Below, one piece after another: positions 48,929 to 60,009 of a DNA stretch of 64,000 nt. The notes beneath the pieces were generated by a model. That model worked only from the letters and a program-made list of their open reading frames with translations, did no database searches and was not told the DNA's origin. The stretch is from Plotosus lineatus (taxonomy: Eukaryota > Chordata > Actinopteri > Siluriformes > Plotosidae): contig CM045729.1 of the NCBI GenBank assembly GCA_024760905.1, positions 8,778,580 through 8,842,579 on the forward strand, written 5' to 3'. Each line of letters opens with the position of its first letter. Positions within the stretch are counted from its first letter, which is position 1. The position numbers and the translations under genes were made by a program.

Positions 48929-48972
48929 AAATGGAGTTTCAATAGAAAGTCTTTGTCCTGTCCTTTTATTTT

Positions 48973-49036
<64 letters not shown>

Positions 49037-49038
<2 letters not shown>

Positions 49039-52000
49039 CCTCCTTGAATCGCCACCTTATCGTGGTGGAGGGGTTTGCGTGACCTAATGATCCTAGGAGC
49101 TATGTTGTCGGGGGCAAATGCCCCTGGTAGGGTCACCCAAGGCAAACAGGTCCGGGGTGAAGGTCCAGACAAAGTGCGATTCAAAACAAACCTCTAAAGA
49201 CACGAGACAACAAAGGAAGCAGTCTCCCTTGCCCGGACGTGGGTCACCGGGGTTCCCTCCTGGAGCCAGGCCCAGGGGAGGGGCTCGAAGGCGAGCGCCT
49301 GGTGGTCGGGCTTATGCCCATGGAGCCTGGCCGGGCCCAGCCCGAAAAGGAGACATGGGTCCGCCCTCCCATGGACCCACCACCCGTGGGAGCAGTTTTA
49401 GGGGTCGGGTGCAGTGTGAGTTGGGTGGCAGCCAAAGGCATGGGTTCTGTCGGACTGATCCTCGGCTGCTTACTCTGACCTTCGGGACATGGAATGTCAC
49501 CTCTCTGGCGGGAAAGGAGCCTGATTTGGTGCATGAGGTGGAGAGATACCGACTAGATATAGTCGGGCTCACCTCAACGCATAGCTTGGGCTCTGGAACC
49601 ATCCATCTCGAAAGAGGCTGGACCTTCTTCTATTCTGGAGTTGCTCATGGGGAGAGGCGGCGAGCCGGTGTGGGTATTCTTGTTGCCCCCCGTCTCGGTG
49701 CCCAAATGTTGGGGTTCTCCCCGGTTGACGAAAGGGTAGCTTCCCTCCGTCTTCGGGTGGGGGGGCGGGTCCTGACTGTTATTTGTGCTTATGCACCAAA
49801 TGACAGTTCAGAGTACCCACCCTTTTTGGAGTCTTTGGGGGGGTGTTGGAGAACACTCCCTCGGGAGACTCGCTCGTTGTCTTGGGAGACCTCAACGCCC
49901 ATGTGGGCAACGATAGTGTGACCTGGAAGGGTGTGATCGGTAGGTACGGCCTCTCCAGTCTGAATCCGAATGGTGTGTCGTTGTTGGACTTCTGTGCTCG
50001 TCATAGTTCTATCACGAACATCATGTTCGAACATAAGGGTGTCCATAAGCGCACTTGGCACCTTTGTAGTCGTGTCATCGGACTTGCGACCATATGTTCT
50101 GGACACTCGGGTGAAGAGAGGAGCTGAGCTGTCTACCGATCACTACCTGGTGGTGAGTTGGCTTCGGTGGTGTGGGAGGTTGCCTTCCAGACCTGGCAGG
50201 CCCAAGCGTGTAATCAGGGTCTGCTGGGAACGTTTGGCGGAGCCCCCTGTCCGAGAGGCCTTTAACTCCCACCTCCGGCAGAGCTACAACCACGTTCCGG
50301 AGGAGGCGGGGACATGGAATCGAATGGGCCATGTTTCGTGCCTCCATTGCTGAGGCGGCAGCCCATAGCTGTGGCCGTAAGGTCGTCGGTGCTTGGCGTG
50401 GCGGTAATCCCCGAACCCCTTGATGGACACCTGCGGTGAAGGGGGCCGTCCAGCTGAAGAAGGAGGCCTATCGGGTTTTATTAGCCTGTGGGGCTCCTGA
50501 GGCAGGGAGCGCGTACCGGCAGGCCAGGCGGGCTGCGGCCGAGGCTGTCGCAGATGCAAAATCTCGGGCGTGGGAGGAGTTCGGTGAGGGCCTGGAGAGT
50601 GATTATCGGTTGGCCTCAAAAAGGTTCTGGGCCACCATCCGACGCCTCAGGAGGGGGAAGCAGTTCTTCACAAACACTGTTTACGGTGGAGGTGGGGAGC
50701 TGCTTACCTTGACTGGGGATGTTGTTGAGAGGTGGAGGGAATACTTTGAGGACCTTCTCAATCCCACCAACACGCCCTCCGTGGAAGAGGAAGACCCTGG
50801 GGGTTCGGGTGAGGGTCCGCCCATCACTGGAGTGGAGGTCACTGAGGTTGTCAAAAAGCTCCTCGGTGGTCGAGTTCCGGGGTTGGACGAGATCCGCCCG
50901 GAATATCTCAGGGCTCTGGATGTTGTAGGACTGTCTTGGTTGACACGTCTCTGCAACATCGCGTGGTCATCGGGGGCTGTACCTCTGGATTGCCAAACTG
51001 GGGTGGTGGTCCCAATTTTTAAGAAGGGGGACCGGAGGGTGTGTTCTAATTATCGGGGAATTACACTCCTCAGCCTACCTGGGAAAGTCTATGCAGGGGT
51101 ACTAGAGGGGAGGATCCGACCGATATTCGAACCTCGGATTCAGGAGGAACAATGTGGTTTTCGTCCTGGCCGCAGAACTCTTGACCAACTCTATACGCTC
51201 CACAGGATTCCGGAGGGGGCATGGGAGTTTGCCCAATCTGTCCACATGTGCTTTGTGGATTTGGAGAAGGCTTTCGACCGTGTCCCTCGAAAGATCTTGT
51301 GGGGCGTGCTCCGAGAATACGGCATTCCGGATCCGTTGCTCCGAGCGATTCGGTCGCTGTATCACCGGAGCCAGAGTTTGGTCCGTATTGGTAACAGCAG
51401 GTCGGATTCGTTTCCAGTGGGAGTTGGAGTCCGCCAAGGCTGTCCTTTGTCACCGATTCTGTTCATAATTTTTATGGACAGAATTTCTAGGCGCAGTCGA
51501 GGCGATGAGGGGTTCTGGTTTGGTGGCCATCGGATATCGTCTCTGCTTTTTGCGGATGATGTTGTCCTTTTGGCTTCATCAAGTCGGGCCCTCCAGCTCT
51601 CATTGGAGCGATTCGCAGCTGAGTGCGAAGCAGCCGGGATGAAGATCAGTACCTCCAAGTCCGAGGCCATGGTTCTCAGTTGGACAATGGTGGAATGCAC
51701 CCTCCGGGTCGGGAATGAGGTCCTGCCCCAAGTGGAGGAGTTTAAGTATCTTGGGGTCTTGTTTACGAGTGAGGGAAGGATGGAGCGAGAGATCGACAGA
51801 CGGATCGCTGCAGCCTCTGCTGTTAAGCGGTGCCTGTACCAGTCCGTTGTGGTGAAAAAGGAGCTGAGCCGCAAGGCGAAGCTCTCCATTTACCAGTCGA
51901 TCTACGTTCCAGCCCTCACCTATGGTCACGAGCTTTGGGTAATGACCGAAAGAACAAGATCACGGATACAAGCGGCTGAAATGAGCTTTCTTCGCCGGGT

Positions 52001-52371
52001 GGCGGGGTTCTCCCTTAGAGATAGGGTGAGAAGCTCCGCCATCCGGGGAGAGCTTGGAGTAGATCCGCTGCTCCTCCGCATTGAGAGGGGCCAGTTGAGG
52101 TGGCTCGGGCATCTGGTCAGAATGCCCCCCGGACGCCTCCCTGGTGTGGTGTTTCGGGCATGTCCAACCGGGAAGAGACCCCGGGGTCGACCTAGAACAC
52201 GCTGGAGGGACTATGTCTCTCGGCTTGTCTGGGACCGCCTCGGTGTCCCCCCGGGAGAGTTGGAGGAAGTAGCTCGGGAGAGGGATGTCTGGACCTTTTT
52301 GCTAAGGTTGCTGCCCCCGCGACCCGACCCTGGACTAAGCGGAAGAAGATGATGATGATGATGATGATGAT
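49037..52371 (+). mobile_element. APE-type non-LTR retrotransposon, second LINE family
   Basis: About 3.3 kb inserted in (TA)n, starting CCCCTCCTTGAATCGCCACC and ending in a (GAT)n tail. The endonuclease frame 49118-49921 has FGTWNVTSLAG, RLDIVGLTSTH and ICAYAPND, then frameshifts near 49850 and 50100. GC content is clearly higher than in the flanks. The clade is unresolved; I/Nimb-like or RTE-X-like are candidates. Confidence 0.85.
50436..52352 (+). CDS. Reverse transcriptase of the second LINE, intact 638-codon frame
   Basis: Residues in order: N-terminal linker, PIFKKGDRRVCSNYRGITLL, CGFRPGRRTLDQ, motif A CFVDLEKAFDRVPRK, motif B GVRQGCPLSPILFIIFMD, motif C LLFADDVVLLA with the FADD box intact, thumb region, and a C-terminal stretch with GHLVRMPPGRLPG and GKRPRGRPRTRW. 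It would copy the element's RNA at a nicked target. The true protein probably starts upstream in the endonuclease, so the start given is only the first Met after the last break. Confidence 0.88.
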   Translation: MKGAVQLKKEAYRVLLACGAPEAGSAYRQARRAAAEAVADAKSRAWEEFGEGLESDYRLASKRFWATIRRLRRGKQFFTNTVYGGGGELLTLTGDVVERWREYFEDLLNPTNTPSVEEEDPGGSGEGPPITGVEVTEVVKKLLGGRVPGLDEIRPEYLRALDVVGLSWLTRLCNIAWSSGAVPLDCQTGVVVPIFKKGDRRVCSNYRGITLLSLPGKVYAGVLEGRIRPIFEPRIQEEQCGFRPGRRTLDQLYTLHRIPEGAWEFAQSVHMCFVDLEKAFDRVPRKILWGVLREYGIPDPLLRAIRSLYHRSQSLVRIGNSRSDSFPVGVGVRQGCPLSPILFIIFMDRISRRSRGDEGFWFGGHRISSLLFADDVVLLASSSRALQLSLERFAAECEAAGMKISTSKSEAMVLSWTMVECTLRVGNEVLPQVEEFKYLGVLFTSEGRMEREIDRRIAAASAVKRCLYQSVVVKKELSRKAKLSIYQSIYVPALTYGHELWVMTERTRSRIQAAEMSFLRRVAGFSLRDRVRSSAIRGELGVDPLLLRIERGQLRWLGHLVRMPPGRLPGVVFRACPTGKRPRGRPRTRWRDYVSRLVWDRLGVPPGELEEVARERDVWTFLLRLLPPRPDPGLSGRR

Positions 52372-52374
52372 ATA

Positions 52375-52796
52375 CATATATATATATATATATATATATC
52401 ATACACGAATAAAAACAGCTTTCAGGCAATTCATGAAGTCTTTTTGCAAAAATCTCCCAAAAGCAAATGAAAATAATTTGAAGTAGCAGTAAAACATTTC
52501 AGACTTTCTCGGTACACATAGGTAAACTCGGTCATGCAAGGAAAACCATCCACAAAACATCCGGCTGCACTAAACTTGTACTTCAAGCCTTCTGATGGCC
52601 CTCAAAAGCTCCATTAGGACTCATTGCCAGCAACGTCTGCTCCAACATCAACTCTACATGATATTTCTTGCCATGGTCACCATACTGGTGTACATGTTTC
52701 CTGAGGCCCGAACACGTGGAAACTGATATTAGCAGAAGCATAGAGAAAGAAATTCTATTTGAGATAAACTATTAATTTAAATTCATATGATGTCTA
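52375..52796. other. (TA)n and unassigned intergenic sequence
   Basis: A short (TA)n at about 52372-52398, then nothing recognisable. Confidence 0.5.
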
Positions 52797-53050
52797 CACC
52801 ACCCCAGTGCAGCTTAACTGGGTTATCAAAAGCCGGCCATGTCTCTCACTGTCTATGGTGCGAGGTTCGTGTAAAAGAACCAAAGAACCTTCATCAAGAG
52901 GAGCTGAATAGCTATCAGCGTGTTTGTGCCTTGTGATGGCTTGGCGAGCTGTCCAGGGTGTACTCTGCCCTCACCCAGAGTCAGCTGAGATGGGCACCAA
53001 CCTCCCCACGACTCTAATCAGGAAAAAGTGGTTCCGAAAATGAATGAATA
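52797..53050 (+). repeat. 5'-truncated SINE with L2-type tail (copy 4)
   Basis: It starts in the body (CAGTGCAGCTTAACTGGGTT) and ends CACGACTCTAATCAGGAAAA with an ATGAATGAAT tail. The tRNA head is missing. Confidence 0.78.
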
Positions 53051-53078
53051 TGCAGTGTCATCTCTTATCATGCAGTGA

Positions 53079-55910
53079 ATGCAGCCATGAGGCGGGGGGG
53101 GGGGGGGGGGGGGGCACTAACCAGTGTCTCTCCCCCTTATGCCGGTCCCAAGCCCGGATAAATGCAGAGGGTTGCGACAGGAAGGGCATCCGGTGTAAAA
53201 CTTCTGCCACATTTAAAAATGCAAATGATCAATACAGAATTCATACCGGATCGGTCGAGGCCCGGGTTAACAACGACCGCCATCAGTGCTGTCAACCAAC
53301 AGGGTGCTGATGGAAATTGGACTACTGTTGGTCGAAGACGTCGAAGAAGGAGAGGCGGGAGGCATGTCCGTAGGCAGAGAGAGAAGAGGAAATGCGTGAG
53401 CCTAGGACTGAGAGTAGGGACTTTGAATGTTGGAACTATGCAAGGAAAAGATAGGGAGCTGGCTGACATGATGCAGAGGAGGAGGTGGACATACTGTGTG
53501 TTCAGGAGACAAGGTGGAAAGGTAGCAAGGCTAGAAGCTTAGGAGCAGGGTTTAAACTGTTTTATAATGGTGTGGATGGGAAGAGAAATGGAGTAGGAGT
53601 CATCTTGAAGGAGGGGTTGGTCAGGAATGTTCTTTCTAGAAGTGAAAAGAGTGTCAGACAGAGTGATGAGTCTCAAGTTAGAAATTGAAGGCGTGATGGT
53701 CAATGTTGTTAGTGCTTATGCCCCACAGGCAGGATGTAAGCTAGAAGAGAAGGAGAGATTCTGGAGTGAGTTAGATGAAGTGATGCAGAGTACCTCCAGA
53801 GGTGAAAGAGTGGTCATTGGAGGAGACTTCAATGGACATGTTGGTGCAGGCAACAGAGGGGACGAGGAAGTGATGGGCAGGTTTGGTATCCAGGACAGGA
53901 ACACAGAAGGACAGATGTTGATCGATTTTGCAAAAAGGATGGAAATGGCTGTGGTGAATACTTTCTTCAAGAAGAAACAGAAGCATAGGGTGACTTATGA
54001 AAGCGGAGGTAAGAGCACACAGGTAGACTACATCTTGTGTAGGCGATGTAATTTGAAGGAGGTCAGTGACTGCAAAGTAGTAGTGGGTGAGAGTGTTGCC
54101 AAACAGCATAGGATGGTGGTGTGCAGGATGACACTGATGGTGAGAAAGGTGAAAAAGGCAAAGGCAGAGCAGAAGACAAAGTGGTGGAAGCTGAAAAAGG
54201 AAGAGTGTTGTGTTGTCTTCAAGGAGGAGTTGAAACAGGCTTTGGGTGGTCAGGAAGTGCTTCCAGAGGACTGGACAACCACAGCCAATGTGATCAGGGA
54301 GACCGGTAGGAGAGTACTTGGTGTGTCCTCTGGAAGGAAAGTAGATAAGGAAACTTGGTGGTGGAATGAGGAAGTGCAGGAGTGTGTACAAAAGAAGAGG
54401 TTAGCCAAGAAGAAGTGGGACATTGAGAGGACCGAAGAGAGTAAACAGGAGTACAGGGAGACACAGCGTAAGGCGAAGGTAGCAGTGTCAAAGGCCAAAC
54501 AGAGGGCGTATGATGACTTGTATGATAGGTTGAACAGTAAGGAGGGAGAAAATGATCTATCCAGGTTAGCACAGCAGAGAAATAGAGATGGGAAAGATGT
54601 GCAGCAAGTTAGAGTGATAAAGGACAGAGAGGGAAATGTATTGACTGATGACAGAAGTGTGCTGGGAAGATGGAAAGAGTACTGTGAAGAGCTGATGAAT
54701 GAGGAAAATGAGAGAGAAAAAAGAGTAGAAGGGGTGACCGTTGAGGAGCAGGAAGTAGCAAAGATTAGTAAAGGAGAAGTGAGGAGGGCATTGAAGAGGA
54801 TGAAGAGTGGAGCAGATGATTTCTAAGAAGATTTCTTAGAAAGTGAGCAGATGCCAGAGGAATGGAGGAGAAGTGTGCTTGTGCCCATTTTTAAGAACAA
54901 GGGAGATGTACAGAGTTGTGGCAACTACAGAGGGATAAAGTTGATGAGCCATACGATGAAGTTATGGGAAAGAATAGTGGAAGCAAGACTAAGGGCAGAG
55001 GTCAGCATTTGTGAACAACAGTTTGGTTTCATGCCAAGAAAGAGCACCACAGATGCAGTGTTTGCTTTGAGGATGTTAATAGAGAAGTACATAGAAGGTC
55101 AGAAGGAGCTGCATTGTGCCTTTGTGGATCTGGAGAAAGCATATGACAGGGTGCCGAGAGAAGAACTGTGGTATTGTATGAGGAAGTCTGTAGTGACAGA
55201 GAAGTATGTTAGAGTGGTGCAGGACACGTATGAGAGATGTAAGACAGTGGTGAGGTGTGCTGTCAGTGTGACAGAAGAGTTCAAGGTGGAGGTGGGACTG
55301 CATCAAGGGTCAGCTCTCAGCCCCTTCTTGTTTGCTCTGGTGATGGACAGGCTAACAGACGAGGTTAGATAAGAATCTCCATGGACTATGATGTTTTCAG
55401 ATGACATCGTGATCTGTAGTGAGAGCAGAGACCAAGTGGAGGAAAATCTAGAGAGGTGGAGGTATGCCCTGGAAAGGAGGGGATTGAAGGTTAGTCTTAG
55501 TAAAACAGAATACATGTGTGTGAACGACAAGGACCCAAGAGGAACTTTGAGGTTACAGGGGGCAGAGATAAAGAAGGTGGAGGATTTTAAGTACTTAGGC
55601 TCAACAATCCAGAGCAATGGAGAGTGTGGAAAAGAGGTGAAGAAGCGCGTGCAGGCAGGTTGGAATGGATGGAGAAAAGTGTCCGGTGTGATGTGTGATA
55701 GGAGAGTATCGGCAAGAATGAAGGGAAAAGTGTACAAGACGGTGATGAGGCCAGTAATGTTGTATGTTGTATGGGGAAAAGACAGGAGTCAGAGTTGGAG
55801 GTAGCAGAGATGAAAATGTTGAGGTTCTCTTTGGGAGTAACGAGGATGGATAGGATCAGAAATGAGTACATCAGAGGGACAGCACATGTTAGATGTTTTG
55901 GAGACAAAGT
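53079..55910 (+). mobile_element. RTE-like LINE, 3' end lost, close relative of the 23578 copy
   Basis: It starts ATGCAGCCATGAGGC with a G run of about 24. Frames: 53485-53688 and 53627-54826 (endonuclease, linker, start of RT; 399 codons), 54851-55372 (RT motifs A and B), then MMFSDDIVICSES (55388), with the catalytic DD intact but F(A)DD as FSDD. A piece encoding about 30 residues is missing at about 54812. It stops at GGAGACAAAGT and is fused directly to the next element. Confidence 0.9.
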
Positions 55911-57236
55911 CCCCTTATGCTGGTCCCAAGCCCGGAGAAATGCAGAGGGTTGTGTCAGGAAGGGCATCCGACCAATGCCAAACTTTTATGATGCAAATCA
56001 GAAGTATTACTCCCATACCGGATCAGTCGAGGCCCGGGTTAATAACGACCGCCATAGTGCTGTCAATCAACAGGGTGCTGATGGAAATTGGACTACTGTT
56101 GGTCGAAGAAGGAGAGGCGGGAGGCGTGTCCGTAGGCAGAGAGAGAAGAGGAAAGGCTTGAGTCTAGGACTGAGAGTAGGGACTTTGAATGTTGGAACTA
56201 TGCAAAGAAAAGGTAGAGAGCTGGCTGACATGATGCAGAGGAGGAAGGTGGACATACTGTGTGTTCAGGAGACCACCAGGAGCTCAGGTGGAAAGGTAGC
56301 AAAGCTAAAAGCTTAGGAGGGTTTAAGCTGTTTTATCATGGTGTAGATGGGAAGAGAAATGGAGTAGGAGTCATCTTGAAAGAGGGGTTTGTCAGGAATG
56401 TTCTAGAAGTGAAAAGAGTGTCAGACAGAGTGATGAGTCTCAAGTTAGACATTGAAGGTGTGATGCTCAATGTTGTTAGTGCTTATGCCCCACAGGCAGA
56501 ATGTGAGCTAAAAGAGAAGGAGAGATTCTGGAGTGAGTTAGATGAAGTGATGCAGAGTACCCCCAGAGGTGAAAGAGTGGTCATTGGTGCAGACTTCAAT
56601 GGACATGTTGGTGCAGGCAATAGAGGGGACGAGGAAGTGATGGGCAGGTTTGGTATCCAGGACAGAAACACAGAAGAACAGATGTTGATCGATTTTGCAA
56701 AAAGGATGGAAATGGCTGTGGTAAATACTTTCTTCCAGAAGAAACAGGAGCATAGGGTGACTTATAAAAGCGGAGGTAGACTACAGCTTGTGTAGGCGAT
56801 GTAATTTGAAGGAAGTCAGTGACTGCAAAGTAGTAATAGTAGCTGAGGAAAAGGCAGGGGGCAGAGCTGGAGGTAGCGGAGATGAAAATGTTGAGGTTCT
56901 CTCTGGGAGTAACGAGGATGGATAGGATCAGAAATGAGTATATCAGAGGGACAGCCCATGTAAAATGTTTTCGAGACAAAGTCAGAGAGGCCAGATTGAG
57001 ATGGTTTGGACATGAACAGAGGAGGGATAGTGAGTATATTGGCAGTAGGATGCTGAGGTTGGAACTACCAGGCAGAAGGCCTCGAGGAAGACCAAAGAAG
57101 AGATTTATGGATGTGGTGAAGGAAGACATGAAGGTCGTTGGAGTCAAAAAAGAAGATGCAGAGGACAGGGTGAGATGGAGGCGGATGATTTGCTGTGGCG
57201 ACCCCTGAAGGGAGCAGCTGAAAGGAAAAGAAGAAG
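55911..57236 (+). mobile_element. RTE-like LINE with internal deletion, fused to the previous copy
   Basis: It starts inside the 5' untranslated region (CCCCTTATGCTGGTCCCAAG) and has the endonuclease (55911-56795). At about 56840 it jumps to the C-terminal domain (56882-57208: MKMLRFSLGVTRMD, RPRGRPKKRFMD), then the usual GCGACCCCTGAAGG end and AAG tail. The reverse transcriptase is deleted. Confidence 0.88.
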
Positions 57237-57845
57237 TTATATTTGGTACAATGTCATATTTAGCTCTAAACAAGGCTATTTGTTTATTTTTCTGTAATAA
57301 ATATAGTCTCGAAAGTGAAATTTAATCTTTGTGACAAGACTTTTTTCCAAACAGAAATAAGAATGTTTATATTTCAGAAGCTGTAAAGATTACGATTAAG
57401 TTTCTTTCCAATGCTGCCACTAGCACATAATATTCCGTACCATCGGAGGGTTATTCTAAGCTTGACTTCTGCATTCTACCCATCCTAGGAGAAAGCACAC
57501 ACTCAGAGCAGTGGACTGCCTCAAATTACAGCACCCGTCCATATTTGGGAGTCCATGAGAGCTGACTGGCCAAACTCTCATGGGAGGAAGGGACGGCATA
57601 CGCTTATTTCCCTGTGACTCAAAGCAATCACCAGCCAATCACAGGTGTCTGTGAGCTCAGTAGTATGAGGGGGCGGATTGCACTTTTCCTCCGAGTGTGT
57701 TAGACCGACCACCAAATACGTATGGGGCCGCAGTTCAAAATGAGGTGGGTGGATAGCACTGCATGTCACAGAGGGGGCATGTGCATGCTTTCGCACCACC
57801 CTGGTTGGTGGTGGTTGTGTGATAGGGAAAGTAATAGAGAGGTTT
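57237..57845. other. Intergenic, unassigned
   Basis: 57440-57830 looks like a middle-repetitive sequence (CCAATCACAGGTGTCTGTGA, CACTTTTCCTCCGAGTGTG), but I cannot place it in a family. Confidence 0.35.
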
Positions 57846-58168
57846 TCTTTCAGCTTTTCCCTTTTTCAGGGGTCACCACAGTGAATGATTCGTATGTTTG
57901 ATTTGGCATTGGTTTTTATATCGGAAGCTCTTCCAGACACAACCCTTTTAATAAGGGACAGAAACACGCTGACAGCTTTGCATCTACTCTTTAAAAGAAC
58001 CATTGCTGACTTTTCTACATGCCTCACACCATAGACATGGCCTGCATTTGATAACCCAGTTAGCTGCACTGGGTGGCGATGGAGGACAGTGACAACCTTG
58101 TGGGGACTCGAAACCCCAACCTTAGGATCAGCAATCCAGCGCCCTATACCACTAGACCACCACTGCCC
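57846..58168 (-). repeat. SINE with RTE-derived tail (copy 1), - strand
   Basis: The - strand reads a tRNA-like head (GGCAGTGGTGGTCTAGTGGT, GGGGTTTCGAGTCCCC), the same body as the L2-tailed SINEs, then GGGTTGTGTCTGGAAGAGC and GTGGTGACCCCTGAAAAAGG, which are the 5' region and 3' end of the RTE-like LINE. Confidence 0.8.
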
Positions 58169-58480
58169 CCTGAGAGCAGTTTACCACTACAGTAATAATT
58201 ATTGATGGCAACTAGTTGAAGATTACCACTAGTAATTACTCATGATGACCACTAGGCTTGGTTTACCACTAATAATGGGACCCCCCCCAATTTCTCCAAA
58301 AGACAATTTTCTCAAGTGGAGTATGCAGGTGGCTTCATGGCTAGCACATGTGCCTAACAACAAGAAGGTAGCAAGAGGGTACTGGGTTCGATTCCCAGGC
58401 AAAGACATCTAGCAATTTCTAATGATGGCCACTCGGCGAAGATTACCACTAGTACAAAGATAGGCACTAAGCAAAGATTG
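58169..58480. repeat. Second cluster of the TTACCACTAGTAATT repeat
   Basis: GTTTACCACTACAGTAATAA, ATTACCACTAGTAATTACTC, ATGATGACCACTAGGC and ACCACTAGTACAAAG recur about every 40 bp, as at 47662-48260. A tRNA-like SINE head (GGCTAGCACATGTGCCTAAC, GGGTTCGATTCCCAGGC) interrupts it at about 58331-58400. Confidence 0.6.
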
Positions 58481-58669
58481 ATACAGTGGAGGCTTGGAAC
58501 CCAAACACTCGAGAGTTTAAACAAATCGAAAAATGAACAAAAATCCATGATTGTTATCGTCTCGGAAACCAAAGTCGAGAAGCACGGAAGAAAAAAACGA
58601 GAACAAAAGGGAGGAAAAGTGCGTGACTTCCATGAGGCCTATGTACATATTACACTCAAAGCTAAAGCA

Positions 58670-58962
58670 ATGACCATACGATGGCCTGACGAGCTATCCA
58701 GAGTGCACCTTGCCCAGAGTCAGCCGAGATGAGCGCCAGCCTCCATTCAACCCTATTTAGGATCAAGTGCTACCAAAAAAAATAAAAAAAAAGGCAGTGG
58801 GATGCTGGGGTTGGAACTACCAGGCAGAAGGCCTAGAGGATTACCAAAGACTATTCATGGATGTGGACACGAAGGTAGTTGGTGTAAGAAGATGCAAAGG
58901 ATAGGGTGAGATGGACACATAAGGCACTGTGGCGACCCCCTGAAAGGAAATGCTGAAAGATG
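58670..58962 (+). repeat. L2-type SINE tail followed by an RTE 3' fragment
   Basis: 58670-58770 carries GATGGCCTGACGAGCTATCC and CCCTATTTAGGATCAAG. 58796-58962 carries the degraded RTE end (GATGCTGGGGTTGGAACTAC, CACTGTGGCGACCCCCTGAA). Confidence 0.75.
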
Positions 58963-59120
58963 ACAATCGCAACATTGGCATTAAATGATCCAATGACTTC
59001 ACATCGTATGGAGTTGTTTGTGAGAAAAGTTGAATTTTCATTCGACAACTGTAACTGATCCATTGGTGAGCAATAAATCAAATAGTATTCAAAGCCACAA
59101 AAAAGGTTTGTATACAAGTG

Positions 59121-59126
59121 TTTATT
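59121..59126 (-). terminator. Candidate poly(A) signal for the secreted-protein gene
   Basis: AATAAA on the - strand, 590 nt after the stop codon. No earlier hexamer was seen, but the choice is tentative. Confidence 0.35.
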
Positions 59127-59714
59127 TACACCCTATACATTGAAAAGGTTCAGGTCATGCTAGGCTCTGGCAGCTGGGCATGGCCGACAAGTGCTTTACA
59201 CCAAGTGGAGCACCGGAAAGAGAAGCAGAATAATCACTGTACATTTCTGAACTAGTGCCAAAACTTTCAAAGAAGAAACAAATTGACTCCAGTGTTGTAG
59301 TGAACTGTACAAGAGTGAAACTTTCTGTAAATCTGATCAGGTTAGCTGTGCTTGAGGAACCAGGAGTTTAAACACACCACATAATGATATTGATAATGTA
59401 CTCATGATTACATTATGATATTATACAGCACATATTGATAATCAGATTATGTATAGAGCAAAAGAGAGCGAGATTGTATACAGTACAAACTCATACAGGT
59501 TAGCTATACAGGGTTTAAACATTCATTCCCCTCTCAGGAATGCCCTGTGACAACTTGCAAACAAATTCATCTAACGAACAGCCGTCCGGAACCTAACTTT
59601 CATAAGTTGGGACACTTCTGTATATTCAAACTGCTTTCTGAAGTGCATATCGGAAATATTTATAGCTTCCCAGTTAACCGTACTTTCGACAAATACAGTG
59701 TGTATGTGCACGCG

Positions 59715-60009
59715 CTAGTTATAGAACAGTATAATGAAGGGTGGATGAAGCAGTTGTACCCCGTGACACTCGCACGGCAATGGTGTAAGCATCATTGTGC
59801 TGCAGTGCAAAGCCAGAACCAGTTCAATAGGAACCGGAGAGGAGTGCTGTGAGGGTCTCTCTTTTGTAGCTTTGTGTGTCATGACACGCCGGATGTCCAT
59901 CACACTGAAGCCTTCTTGCCTCCCTGCGAGAGCCTGAAGAGTCTGGACGATGAGGAGGAGATTCACCCGGACATGCAACATGCCACCGTCCCTCCACAGC
60001 ACACTGTAC
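59715..60009 (-). CDS. Secreted-protein gene, exon 3
   Basis: The acceptor is GTCTGTAG. The frame reads YSVLWRDGGMLHVRVNLLLI and onward to TAG at 59717-59715. Confidence 0.7.

Larger units (their letters stand above)
48719..48974. mobile_element. Long palindrome of inverted Penelope-like terminal sequence
   Basis: The two arms, about 48719-48838 and 48855-48974, are near-perfect reverse complements, from CAAAAATAAAAGGACAGGAC inwards. Each arm holds one hammerhead-ribozyme-like motif (listed separately). Such ribozymes in repeated termini are known from Penelope-like retroelements, so I infer a fragment of that type in inverted repeat. No Penelope reverse transcriptase or GIY-YIG domain is present here. 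Confidence 0.65.

Noticed and set aside
57456..57799. Short frames on - as exons
   Set aside because: The sequence looks middle-repetitive and the frames show no domain or splice context.
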